A stretch of DNA of 64,000 nt. It comes from Neostapfia colusana (Eukaryota > Streptophyta > Magnoliopsida > Poales > Poaceae). A program made the translations under genes and the position numbers. The notes under the pieces are model-generated. The model saw only the letters and a list, made by a program, of their open reading frames with translations, did no database searches and was not told the origin of the DNA. This document shows, one piece after another, positions 44,073 through 55,441 of the stretch (positions are counted from its first letter, which is position 1; every line of letters begins with the position of its first letter). The stretch spans positions 65,119,264 to 65,183,263 of the forward strand of contig JASWHV010000003.1 in assembly GCA_030760725.1 (NCBI GenBank), read 5' to 3'.

Positions 44073-47000
44073 GGTTAGGTCACGACCCCAGCACTGTAAC
44101 ACCCCAAAATCTTGTTAAGACCCTAAATCCTATTAAGAGGGGAATTTAAAATTTTTTGGATGTGTTGCATGTTTTGCAACAATTTAAATTCAAACTGCAA
44201 TTCAATTTAAACTCAAAACAGAAAAGAAATAGAAAAAGAAAAAAAGAAAACAGAAAAAAACCGGCCAGTGGGCCGAAACCCACCAGCCGGCCCAACCAGC
44301 ACCCGCGCCAGCCCGCAGCCGCGCGCGCCCCCTTCTTCTCACTGACAGGCGGGGCCTGCCAGCCTTCTTCTTCCTCGCGCCCGCGCCGCGATCGGCCGGA
44401 CTCTCTCTCACCCCGAATCCAAACCGACCCGGATTTCTGCGTATCCCAGCCGAATTTTGCTCGTGGGCGACGCAAACTCGATCACAACTGAACGCCCCCC
44501 TTCCCCCGTCTATAAAAACCCCGGCCTCGTTCTGTTTTTCCCACGCGATCCGCCGTTTTTACTCCGGTGAGAACCCGAGCCTCTCCGGTGAATCCTGGCC
44601 GATCTAAGCTCAGAAATTCTGATCTAACTCGCTGGTCTTGATCCACCGCCTCCGGGAAACCTCGCAGGTGCAGAAAACTCGGTGGTTTGCGGCTCAAACA
44701 CAGCGCCGATAAGCCTCGCCGTGGATTCACCTCGGACCTCATCGCCGACCGCTTTTCAGGACCTCCGAACTCAAGAAAACCCCCGAGGTGAGATCCCCGA
44801 CCTCCCCTCCACCGATCTATGCCATAAAATCACAGTTCCAGGAAGAATTCTCGAAGATCCAAAAATCTCCGGCGAGATCGCCGCTTCCTGCCGCCGTGCG
44901 CCGCCGGGCAGCGCCGCCCGCGCTAGATCAGAGCGACGTGGCCGCTTGTGCGCCGTCTATTTTAAATCACACGATAGACTTTAAATCCCCGCGTACCGGT
45001 TCGGCGTTATAATCTCAGCCGTTTGTTTTAAATCGGACGGTCCACGTCAGCCCCACGTTATAAAGACTGGAAATCTTACGTGCTACCCCCTGGGGTTCTC
45101 GGGAAATAAGAGCTAGCCCCGGAAACTTCTGATCTAGCCCCTGGAACTTCAGAAAATCATGTAAATTCATTTAAAAATCAGTTTTAGCCCTGGACTTAAT
45201 AAAAATTAGGAAAAACTCCTCTGTTATGAGTAGCTAGACCCCTGAAAATTGTTAGAATAATATTATAGACCCTGTAGTGGGGTGAGTTTACCTTTTTAAC
45301 CCTGTTTGATATTTAATTTAGGAAATTGAATATGTGACTAGTATTTAAAATTTAAAAAGTGGGACAAACATATTGTCAAAATTAAATTAAAAGCTTTCTC
45401 AGTACTTAGAAAACTTTGGAATAAGATAAAAATATATTTTGGGCTAAAATGATTCTGTTTAATTTATTATTCACATTTATTAGTTATAGGGACACATTTT
45501 TAAGTAAAGAATAGTTCTGAAAATAGGGAAAATAAATGTAAAATAGTTTACATCAGAGGAAAAGGTCAAAAATATATTAGTAAATATTTTAGATCAGAAC
45601 CTATTCTGTTTAGATGATGCGTCTTGTTGTTTTCATAATAAAGTTCACATTTAGGCATAGGAAATAAATCTGAAAATATAGCAACTAGTAAATGATAAAT
45701 GAAGTTTCTAAAATCCAAAGAATTAAGTTTAGGGTTGGTAGAAATTCTGAAGACACATATGGAGTAGGAAAATACCTTTTATGCATACTTGGTAGCTAAA
45801 AGGTGTAGTAATTAAATATAAGGAATTTATTTAAATTGGAAACTCATATATAAAGTATGCAAGCATAAATGTGAATACTAAAGTAGGAATCATATACACA
45901 TGATTAAAAGTGCATGTAAGCCACAAATCAACACACATAGAGTAACCACAACACATATAATTGTGAATGACTTTCATAAATGTGAATGTGTGGTTTATAT
46001 GAAGTGGAAGTGTGAACTATGTCTTATGGATTGTTGTTTTTCTTTTGCTATGTGTGATGGTATGATGTAGAACCTGCTCCAGAGCAAGTTCTTCCTTTCC
46101 AAGATCAGGAATACCCATTTCAAGAGCAGCAGGAAGGAGGCAAGTGTCCTTGACCACTTTGATCCTATACTAGGATGTTTAGATAGAATTATTGCATTGT
46201 CAAGTTAAATATGAAACCCATGCTAGGAAGTTTCCCTAGAATTGCATTACCTTGTTCCCTTGTAGCTTGGGATTGGGATTTATTTTATCATGTCATTTAC
46301 TATTATGCATATGCTTAGAATGGGATATTTGGGATATGAGATCATCAGTTTATTTTACCATGCTCTTGAATGAGATATTGTGAGTTATGTAGAGGTAGGA
46401 ATCAAGGCAAGTTGGATGTTTTGGTTGTGTGCTGGGTGCACGAGACTCGGGTTTGTGTTTAGTACTTGCCTGGATCCTAAGGACCGGTTCATGGAGCATG
46501 TAACCTGGCTTTACCGTGCCAACCACATGCTGAGATGGGGCAGCTTGGCCAATTAATTAGGTGTATCCCCGGCGTAGTATGGGTGTGTTGGATGGTGCGG
46601 GGAATAGGTGTCAGCTGGACTACCATATGAACCGCAAGGCTCAAAAGGGGGCCACTGCAGCGGGGTTGGAGCCTCTTGTATGCTGTTAGGGGTGAAACCT
46701 CAGTGGGCCCACGCTCGTCGGGAATCCCTTTGTAAAGGCTTCGTAGTGATCTCCTGGCTACACACCTAGGAAGTGTGAATGTTGTTCGTGGCCACTGGCA
46801 TAATGGAGGTTCTTTTAGTCCACCCGGCAACGGGGGATGAAATCACTACATGTGGGTACAGTGGTGCAAACTCTGCAGAGTCAAAACTGTCATGACAGCC
46901 GTGCTCACGGTCAAGAGCGGCTTGGACTTATTCATGATTAGAGAATTGATGGTTTTGGAAGTTGTGGATGTTAGGCGGGGAGCTTAACATTGGAAATGGT

Positions 47001-47895
47001 GTTATGGTTATTTGGTTATGATGAAGGGATGGGAGATTGGGACCATTTCACCTGTGTAGTAATGTAGGTGCTTAATAAGCTAAGGTGATAGGTATTAATT
47101 GCATAGTGCTTTAACCATGAGTTCAACCTCTCCTTGTTCTAGCCATGCATGATATAACTTTCCCACACTTGCTGAGTACCATCGGTACTCAACCTTGCAT
47201 ATTTGTTGGTTTATATTGCTGCTCAGGTCAAGATAATGAGGTGGTGTATAATGACCAAGACTTTGGACCCGAAGAGGGTTTCTAGGTTCATGGAGTCCCC
47301 CAGGCAACGCCTGTGACGGAGCCCTCAAGAATAATATTCCGCTGCTAGTTTATTTAATTGTGATGAACTTATTATTGTCCATCGAGACATTTGCTATGTA
47401 AGACTTATTTATATTCGACACCTGGCTTGTAATAAATGATGCTTCACTATTTGTCATCACATGTATGAGAAAATGATCCTGGCATACAGGTGATATTAAC
47501 TTGGTTGTTCTTCGGAAAAACCGGGTGTGACAAGCACCCCCTGGTCGTCCTCCACCTCCTTTATACCCCCTAGCCGCCGTCACAAACAGGTGGGTTTTGC
47601 TTAGTTACAATCTGTCATTGAACAGTGTCGCCGATCATCGGTTGTGAGACCCCAAATTCGTGATCAATTCAGTTTTGATTGCAACTTCTCTGTTCTTGCT
47701 TGTGTTCTTGATTGCGCTTGCAGGGATAAACCTTCGTGGCGAGGTCATTCGTGTGACACGGGTGATAACCAACGGAGCAGTGGTGTAGTGATTGCGGGGT
47801 TTCGTTCGTTCGGAGCCTTGGATCATCAACGTCGAGATCTCCACCCAATCAAGTTTACCCTACCTCTCGAAAGATCGGGACTCATCCTCCTATCA
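43535..47895 (+). repeat. 3' LTR of the CRM-like element, split by a solo LTR
   Basis: Segments 43535-44094 (560 bp) and 47538-47895 (358 bp) add up to exactly the 918 bp of the 5' LTR. The interruption is the solo LTR with its AGCAC duplication. Confidence 0.93.
44095..47532 (+). mobile_element. Solo LTR of the chromovirus family
   Basis: 3438 bp from TGTAACACCCC to GGGTGTGACA, flanked by AGCAC (44090-44094 and 47533-47537). It aligns throughout with the LTRs at 16169 and 25395 but is visibly more diverged, so it is an older copy that lost its interior by LTR-LTR recombination. TATAAAA at 44511-44517 and AATAAA at 47431-47436 are kept, as are all three candidate exons in frame and the palindrome (47174-47190, one inner mismatch). 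Confidence 0.93.
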
Positions 47896-47900
47896 TGTTG

Positions 47901-49119
47901 TCAGGCCCCTGCCTAGTTTATGGCAGGGGGCAACAAAACACGCGGTTTGCTCCTTGGGCTGCTGGTTGATATTGAAGTTACGGTTGCTGGCGTAGGGAAT
48001 TTTTTATTTATTTTTAGCACTGTACATAAATCAATTTTTTAATAACATCTAATTTTTTTGCAGAAATAACCAATCAGTCATCCATGGCGTGGACGATTTG
48101 TCCACGTGGACATCCTATCGTTCACGCCATGGACGACAAGCTGTGTTATATAACACAACCGCCCGGGGGCTGCCTCCCCACACCCAAACCAACCAATGAA
48201 AAAAGAGAAGAAGAGAGGAGAGGAGAGGAGAGGAGAGGAGAAGAGAGGAGGAGAGGAAGAGGAAGAGAAGAGGAAGAGAAGAAAAGAAAAAGAAAAAAGA
48301 AAAGAAAAAAGAAAGGTAGAAGGTATAATCTTTTAAATATAATTATGATTTTGAAATTACTTATATTAATTGTGCATTGTAGATAATTTAGGTTCAAATA
48401 TTAGTTTGAACGTAGTTTAGTTTTTGTTTTAGGTTTAGTGTTTAATTTAGTTTGTTTTAGTATTAGGATTTAGTTTGGTTGCAATCTAGAATTTAGATTA
48501 GTTTAAATATAAGTTTATGTTAGTTTTAATTTGTTTTTAAGATCTAGTTTTGGACTTTTAGTTTTAGTCTAGTTTAGTTTCTATTAAGGATTTTAGGTTG
48601 GTTTGAATTTATGTTTAGGTTAGTTTAACTTGTTTAAAATTTTAGCTTATTTTGATTAGGTTTAGTTTCAGACGTTTAGGTTAAGTTTAGTTATAATTTT
48701 GGATTTTAGGTTAATTTCGGCCTTCTATGTTAAAATTTAGTTTCAAAATTTTGAATTTTAGGTTTGGATTTTAGATTAAGTGTAGTTATAATTTTGGATT
48801 TTAGGTTTAGTTTGATTTGAATTTAAGAATTTTGGTTAGTTCAAATTTATGTTTACTCTGTTTTAAATATAGTTTTATGTTAATTTTTTTAAACATTATT
48901 ACATAGAACCCTATTATAGCTAAGTTTTTATATGTCGTACATTAAATATCAGTTTTTAGTTTCTGTATTTATATTTCTATAATAGTACATATCAGTTTTT
49001 AACATAATTTATATTACATTATGCGTATTTCAATTTTTGCAATTAATAAATTGCGTATATACGTATGCCAAGTATGTCGAATAAAGTAGAATTTCATATA
49101 TTTTATGGATATAGACAAA
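47901..49119. other. Palindromes, purine tract and T-rich DNA
   Basis: There is no convincing ORF. 48081-48157 holds nested palindromes. 48197-48318 is an almost pure G/A tract on the plus strand, based on GAGAG and GGAGA. 48400-48880 is T-rich with many degenerate 'tttaggtttagtttgaattt'-like copies, perhaps an intron of the MULE gene that follows. The frame across the purine tract (48084-48386) is low-complexity and not called. Confidence 0.6.
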
Positions 49120-49726
49120 GTAACTATAATTAAAGTGGAGTAGATCTATCAGAACTCCCTTTTATAAATCAGGGAATACCTAGTCCAACGGAACGGGCAT
49201 TTATGGGTGTATATAGATGGTTGCTGAAAGTTTTTAAACTGAGTGAGGATGAATATGAGTTGAAGATAAACGAAGTTATCAGCCGTTCAAGTGAGGACCA
49301 TTTCTGGGAACTACTTCCACTAAAGGGAACACCCGTATGGCGTGCTTATGTTGCAAGCGCTCTGTAATATGGGTGACATCTAATACTTCTGATTCGGATT
49401 GAAGCCAAGGAAGTAGTCGACGAGACGCAGGACGAAAATAATGACGAGGAAGATAATGATGGTGGTGACGCCGAAGAGGATAATGATAATGAATTGACAC
49501 ATACTGTTGTTACTGAGACAACTGGTCAAGCAGATGAAGGAGAGCATATAGAACATATAGTTTAGCAGATGGTTGTTGAGGATAGAGATTATAGTAATGT
49601 TTCTTAATACGATTCATCCGACGAGGAAGATCAACCTCCTGTCCCTGCCGATTGGAGTCATCCAAATTTTGAAAACCTAAGAGTCACTGAAGGTTATCAT
49701 TTGCCATTGAATTACCACAGCAATAC
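49120..49726 (+). pseudogene. MULE-type transposase, N-terminal part (truncated)
   Basis: Two frames resemble the N-terminal region of plant Mutator-like transposases. One is LSELPFINQGIPSPTERAFM with YRWLLKVFKLSEDEYELKI and ISRSSEDHFWELLPLKGTP (to a stop near 49366). The other is an acidic stretch followed by PPVPADWSHPNFENLRVTEG and YHLPLNYHSN (to 49726). Two stops in the second frame (near 49564 and 49605) are compatible with C-to-T changes. The gene is cut by the LTR beginning at 49727, so the catalytic domain is missing from the window. Assignment is by motif recollection. Confidence 0.5.
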
Positions 49727-49994
49727 TGTGACACCCAGTTCCGAAAATGAATCAAGTGAATGTATATGTGTGCCTAGGATGTTCATCACACATACACATA
49801 TATTCCACAAACTGAAATTCAGAATATAACCACGTACAAATAGTGTTTAAGTACTTTATTACATTGACTCATTGTCTCACTCATGAATATCTAACTTATT
49901 CTTGCAGCGGAAGACTCTAAACGACAGCGAAAAAAGACTAAGATAATGGGGGTCCACTCCGACTCCATAGGCATGTTGACGGTAGTGCGCATGC

Positions 49995-51300
49995 CTAGTA
50001 CTCCACCTGTTCCTTGAAGTATTCTTCTCCTGTAGCTGATGTATATATGGGAATGCAAGGGTGAGTACATGTCGTACTCAGTAAGTGCGGGAAAAGTATG
50101 ACATGTAGCTTACAACAAGGCAGAGAATAAAGAGGTTCATTACAGCAAGCAAATTTTATTTCAGAAACATGGTAAAAACAACAACTATTTCTAGGTGAGT
50201 TTAAATCCCAATATAACCAAGTAAATCAGCAACATTCTTTCATCATAATTCACCATTTATCAAGCTTTAACTAACCAATAATCTTTCTCAAGTTCATTTC
50301 ATACTCATAAATATTCATAACCATCTAACTTTCATATAACCGAAACCAAACTCATTGTCATGACCCAAAACAGTCCTAAAACTAATCCCAATAACCATAC
50401 CCGAATAACCATCCCATGTTTTGCCTCTAATCATGGAATATGGCCAGGTGCTTGTAACCGGAAGCACGGCTATCATGATAGTTTTACACTCTGCAGAGGT
50501 GGCACCACTTTACCCACAAGTTCGTGATTTCGTCACCCGTCGGTGACTAGAGAGAACCTCCATTATACCAGTACACAACCATTTGTGTATGGCCAAGAGA
50601 TAAAAAATAGCCTTTACAAAGGGGCTACTACGATGTACGAACCCACTGAGGTTTCACCAGTAGGCTTGAATCTCCATTCTTCCACCCACGGCCCCCCCTC
50701 TTGTGCCATGCAGTTCCCAGGGCAGTCCTCCTCGACTCCCATTCCCTGCACCATCCAACGGTCCATAACAAGCTAGCAACACACCTAATTAGTCAGCTAA
50801 GCCGCACCCATATTTGGCCTTGTGATGGCACTATTTTCCTGGCATGTGTTCGCATGAACCATCCTTAGATCTATGGCAAGCAAACCACCATCTCAATCAG
50901 CAACATCCACGAACCAAGCTCGCCTAGATCTCCCCAATTCCATGCTCATTAACATCATCAAGTTCTCATCATCATTATCCATATTAGTGCAGTAGCTAAC
51001 ATGTTTTATTTCAGCTTCCGGTATCCCGTAAGTTAAGCGAAGCAAAACGGAAAAATAACCATACCCGACTCATCAACTTTCCCAGCGACAAGGATGGTTA
51101 ACAAAACTAGTAAACTCCTATAAAAGGGTGTCCCATCAAGTTGACACAAGCATACAAGTTTTCGCAAGCAAAACAGTTTCGAAAACATAGGATCAATATG
51201 GTCAAGGGGCATTTGCCTTGCTCCCGTGGTTCGTGTTGCTCAAGCGTCTCAAAGTCTTGGTGCTGTAGCTCCTCGTAGATGGCCTCTTGAGCATGTCCTT
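49995..51300 (-). other. Candidate spliced exons inside the LTR (family 3)
   Basis: On the minus strand exon a (51300-51217, 84 nt) follows TAG| and ends at AAG|GCAAAT. Exon b (50035-49995, 41 nt) follows CAG|. In frame they read GHAQEAIYEELQHQDFE then TLEQHEPREQATGEEYFKEQ, VEY, stop. This parallels family 2 residue by residue with a three-codon length difference. No upstream AUG was identified. Confidence 0.35.
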
Positions 51301-51340
51301 CTACTCACGACCACTCACATACAAAATTTACAGCAATCAA

Positions 51341-52931
51341 TGAAAGTGCATCTAGGCTTATTCCCCGTGGGTTTTGATGATTAATGACAACACTTAAGGG
51401 ACTAATGAGCATTGCAAGTGTGAGTACAGGTGATTAAGAAATCTACGAAGATGGATACAGTCAAAAAGGAAAAGAGGAGAAAAAGGAAAATGCACAAGAA
51501 GAATAGAGTTTAGGGTTTTTAATTCTTTTGTGTTGGGTTTAGCTTTTGAGTATGAGTGCGATCATAGAGTAAAGTGCTGAGAATCATCTAAGAGGTCATA
51601 GTCGGAATTTTGGTTGAGTGCAGTGAAGATTTGGGATAGCCCAGGGAATAGGGCTGGACATGTCCGGGCTGGAGGCCGGACTAATCCGGTACATCGGACT
51701 GATCCGATGTAGAACGAACAAGTGGTTCCGTGTGAGTTCGGACTTGTCTGGGACGGGAGGCCGGACTAGTCTGAAGTATCAGACGAATCCAATATAGAAC
51801 GGAACAAGAGTTTCTGTGTGAGTTCGTACTTCTCCGTCTGGGGACGGACTAGTCCGTGGAGACAGTGTCTGAGCTCTTTCAGGAGCTTAGTGCTGATGGA
51901 CCGAACTAGTCTGCTCTTTGAGGCTAAACTATTCCGCAGGCTCAGACTAGTCTGTTTCCAACCAGAATAGGAGTTTATGTGTGAGATCGGACTAGTCCTC
52001 TATGTGTGGGACTAGTCCATTTGGAACCAGGAAGTAGCTACAAGGACTAAGTCTTGAATGCCCGGACTTGTCCGCCCATGGAGGCCGGACTAGTCCAGTG
52101 GACCATACTTGTCCGTTCTCAACCAGAACAATGGTCTCTGTGTGAGATCAGACTAGTCCATTGTGGACCAGACTAGTCCGTGGTATGTGACCGTTTAGTT
52201 GGTAGAATCTGACCGTTTAGTTGGTAGAATCTGACCATTTAGTAGGTGAAGAGTGATGTCATCGGTCCCCGCAGGCCATACTAGTTCGGGGTCAAAGGGC
52301 GGACTAGTCCGAGCTTTGGCAGTTGCCAACGGCTAGTTCCCAGGACCTCTATAAAAGGGGTTGCCAGGGCCTCAAATGAGAGAACAAACACCCTAACAAC
52401 GAAATGGCCTTCCTAGATCTTTTCTAGTCCCCTCTCTTCAAGTTCTTGGAACCCTAAGTGTGACTCTTGAGAGTTTGTGAGTTTTGGGAAGAGGAGAAGA
52501 AGTGGAGTGTGCACTATAGAGCTATTGGTTGATTCTCTAGCACTGAGTGAGAAGTGTGCTGTTGAAGAGCATTGGTTTGTAAGTGCTTTGAGCTGAGTTC
52601 TCATGGGAGCCTTAAGTTGTGAGTTGCCCCATGATATATTGTGAAGCATTTATGATATAGTGGAAAAACAAGCCGACCTTGGTGGTGGCTTAGTGAGGAA
52701 AAGGTTGAGAGCAACCTGGTCCTTGGTGGACTCCTCAACGTGGACGTAGGCTTCTTTGTAGATCTGAACCACGGGATAAATATTGTGTCCTTGTCTTGTT
52801 GAGCCAAAATTATCTGTGACCGGACAAGTCCGTCCTCCGGACCGGACTAGTCCATACTCTATGAACTAATCCTTTTTATTCAGCCGTATTTCAGATTTTT
52901 CACCTACTCACCCCCCTCTAGGCAACTTTCA
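51341..52931 (+). repeat. 5' LTR of the Sirevirus
   Basis: 1591 bp. The U3 part (51650-52310) is packed with imperfect CGGACTAGTCCG and CGGACTTGTCCG palindromes. TATAAAA is at 52350-52356. The 3' LTR (1520 bp) is shorter. Confidence 0.92.
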
Positions 52932-52933
52932 AT

Positions 52934-52945
52934 TGGTATCAGAGC
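52934..52945 (+). promoter_or_regulatory. Primer binding site, initiator tRNA-Met
   Basis: TGGTATCAGAGC lies two bases after the 5' LTR and is a 12-base match to the iMet 3' end. Confidence 0.9.
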
Positions 52946-52981
52946 TTAACTCTCTTAAAAGTTTAACCGCTTGGAGAGGAG

Positions 52982-55276
52982 ATGGGGGAAAACGGCAAGA
53001 AGGACTTACCGCCCGTCGACACCACCGGCACCGGCCCGAACAATGACCACAGTGGTGAAGGGCTCAAGTTCTCACCTCACAAGGGTGTCAACCCAATCAA
53101 GGACATGCCAAGGCTCCCTCCCTTCGACTTGGAGACCGACGACGAAGATGAAGAAGTGAGGCGTCTTGCCGATCTTCTTTAAAAGGGAAAAGATGAAGCT
53201 AGAAGAAGGAGGCTTGAGAAAGAAAAGAAACTCAAGAAGCCCGAAGAAGACTACACTCAATATCCTTTTAAATATGAGCGTTTAAAATTGCACACAAATT
53301 ACTTATCTATTCCTTTAGGCAAACCTCCACACTTTGATGGCACAAGCTATACAATGTGGAAACACAATATGAAGCTGCACCTTATTTCTCTCAACCCCAC
53401 ACTTTGGCACATTGTTTGCACAGGTGTAGATATCCCCGTGGATGATGAAGAACTTACACCAGAGCAAGAGCAACTTATCCACTGCAATGCTCAAGCAGCA
53501 GCCATACTCAACTCTTCTTTAAGCCAAGAAGAATTCAACAAGGTGGATGGGTTGGAACAAGGCAAAGAAATATGGGATACACTCAAAATTACACATGAAG
53601 GCAACTGCTCTGTCTGAGAAGCAAAGATTCAGATGATTGAGGGGGAGCTTGGGCGATTTGCCATGGAAGATGACGAGACCCCTCAAGAGATGTACAACTG
53701 ACTCAAGACTCTTATAAAAAAGAGTCGAGCGTACGGTTGTAAGAAGTGAACAGACTACGAGGTAGGCAAAAGGATGATAAGAGCCTTCATGCCTCGCAAT
53801 GTGATGCTTTGCACACTCATCCAAGAGAGTCCAAACTTCCACAAAATGACTCCAGATGAAGTGCTTGGCAAGATCATCAATCATGAGATGATGGAAATGG
53901 AAACACGTCATGTCAACGATCTTGCCAAGGTTACATCCAACAAGAAAAAAGGGGATTGCTCTCAAAGCATCACCCAAAGCCAAGAACAAAGAAGTACAAA
54001 TCTCAAGTGATGATGAGGAAAGTGAAGAAGGAGCACCGATATGGATGATGAGGAGTTGGCCTTCTTCATCAAGAAATTCAGAAGGATGATGAAGAGAAGA
54101 AGAGGACCAAGCTAAGAGAGCAGAAGCAAGGATAAAGGCAAGTCAAGAAGCAAGAAATCTTGCTACAACTACGGCGAGTATGGGCATTACATTGTTAATT
54201 GCCCGTATGAAAGGGAAGACGACAAGAAGATGAGGAATAAGGATGAAAAGCCACAAGATAAGAGGATATTCAAGAAGAAGAAGACACATGGGCACGCTCA
54301 TGTTGGCAAAGAATGGGACTCAAATGATGAGTTCTCCTCTGATGATGAAGAAAAGGTGGCAACCGTCGCCATCAAGAAGCCAACAATGAAGAAGACTCTC
54401 ATACCCAACAAGGGTGAATGGAAAAGCTCAAACCACACATGTCTCATGGCAAAGGAGGGAAAGCGAAAGGTAAAAACTAAACTCTCCTTACACTCTATTA
54501 AGGATGAAGACTTTGATAGTGATAGTGAAAATGAATATTTGTTCGAAGGATTAAGTAAAAATGCACTAGCTAAAATGAAAAAACTATTTGATGAAATCTT
54601 AGATAAGGAAGAGCTAATTGAGAGACAAGAGGATTTGCTTATCGAGGAGAAGCAAAAGAATCTTGACCTTGAGAAGCTCCTCGATCTTGAGAGGAAGAAA
54701 AACATGGCACTTGAACTTGAACCTGCGGAATGCAAGGAGACCTCCTCAAGTCTCAAGAGATCGAATGTTGTGTAACAAGATGAGCTTGTGAGTTTGAACA
54801 AAGCTCACAAGAACCTTGAAGCACAATTCACAACTCTCAAGTCAAATGTTATTTCTCTCCCATCAACAAGCTCAAACTTGTCTAGTTTAGAGTTAAACAC
54901 TAAAAGCTGCAAATGTGCAAAACCTGAACCTAATTTAAAAAAGGAACTTAACATAGCAAAGAGTGCATCTAAGAGTAGCATCTTTGACAAGGAGAAGATT
55001 AAGTATGCTCGCAGTGCATACTCAATTGCATGGTCTCCTTTGATCAAAGATGGTCTTAGCTATTCAAGAAAAGAAAAGGAAAATACAAACATATCTAAGA
55101 GTGACAAGATGCATATAGCCTTTGTGAAAGAAGGATCATACAAAACTATGAATGAATGTAATACTTCTACTAAAATGACAAAATTTGATAAATACACTAA
55201 AGATGCTAAGAATCAGTACGTAACACTATTCCATGATTTTAATGCATCCTATGTATTAATGAAAAGCAAATTTTGA
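52982..55276 (+). pseudogene. Sirevirus gag with nonsense codons
   Basis: Starts MGENGKKDLPPVDTTGTGP (52982). The capsid region at 53288-53617 (YTMWKHNMKLHLISLNPTLW) is typical copia Gag and continues after stops at 53615, 53699 and 53747, all in one frame. The zinc knuckle near 54160 has Tyr at the second Cys position (CYNYGEYGHYIVNC), so it is defective. A long charged coiled-coil follows (54550-54770, LIERQEDLLIEEKQKNLDLE) with a TAA at 54773, then 54788-55276. Sirevirus Gag proteins are characteristically long and coiled-coil rich. Confidence 0.85.
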
Positions 55277-55441
55277 TATGTCTTTGCAAAATATGTTGGA
55301 CCACTCCGCAAGAGCCCAAAGCCTTGTATATGGGTGCCCAAAACACTTGTCACTAACCTTAAAGGACCCAACCAAGCTTGGGTACCTAAAACCAAAGCCT
55401 AAACTTGTTTTGTAGGCATACTCCTCCGGCGGCACAAAAGG

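Larger units (their letters stand above)
36919..47895 (+). mobile_element. CRM-like Ty3/gypsy retrotransposon
   Basis: LTR element starting TGATGTGGACATC and ending TCCTATCA, flanked by TGTTG (36914-36918 and 47896-47900). The LTRs are each 918 bp once the nested solo LTR is removed. It has an iMet-type PBS, gag-pol in one original reading direction, and a polypurine tract aagagggggagga. Short LTRs, the gag type and a coding region running deep into the 3' LTR fit the CRM (centromeric chromovirus) clade; the clade call is from family knowledge and less certain than the element call. Gag-pol is broken several times. Confidence 0.9.

Noticed and set aside
48084..48386. 100-codon ORF across the purine tract
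   Set aside because: Glu/Arg/Lys low-complexity translation of a simple repeat.
48400..48880. Interstitial telomere repeat
   Set aside because: The plant TTTAGGG unit does not recur; copies are irregular TTTAG/TTAGG text.
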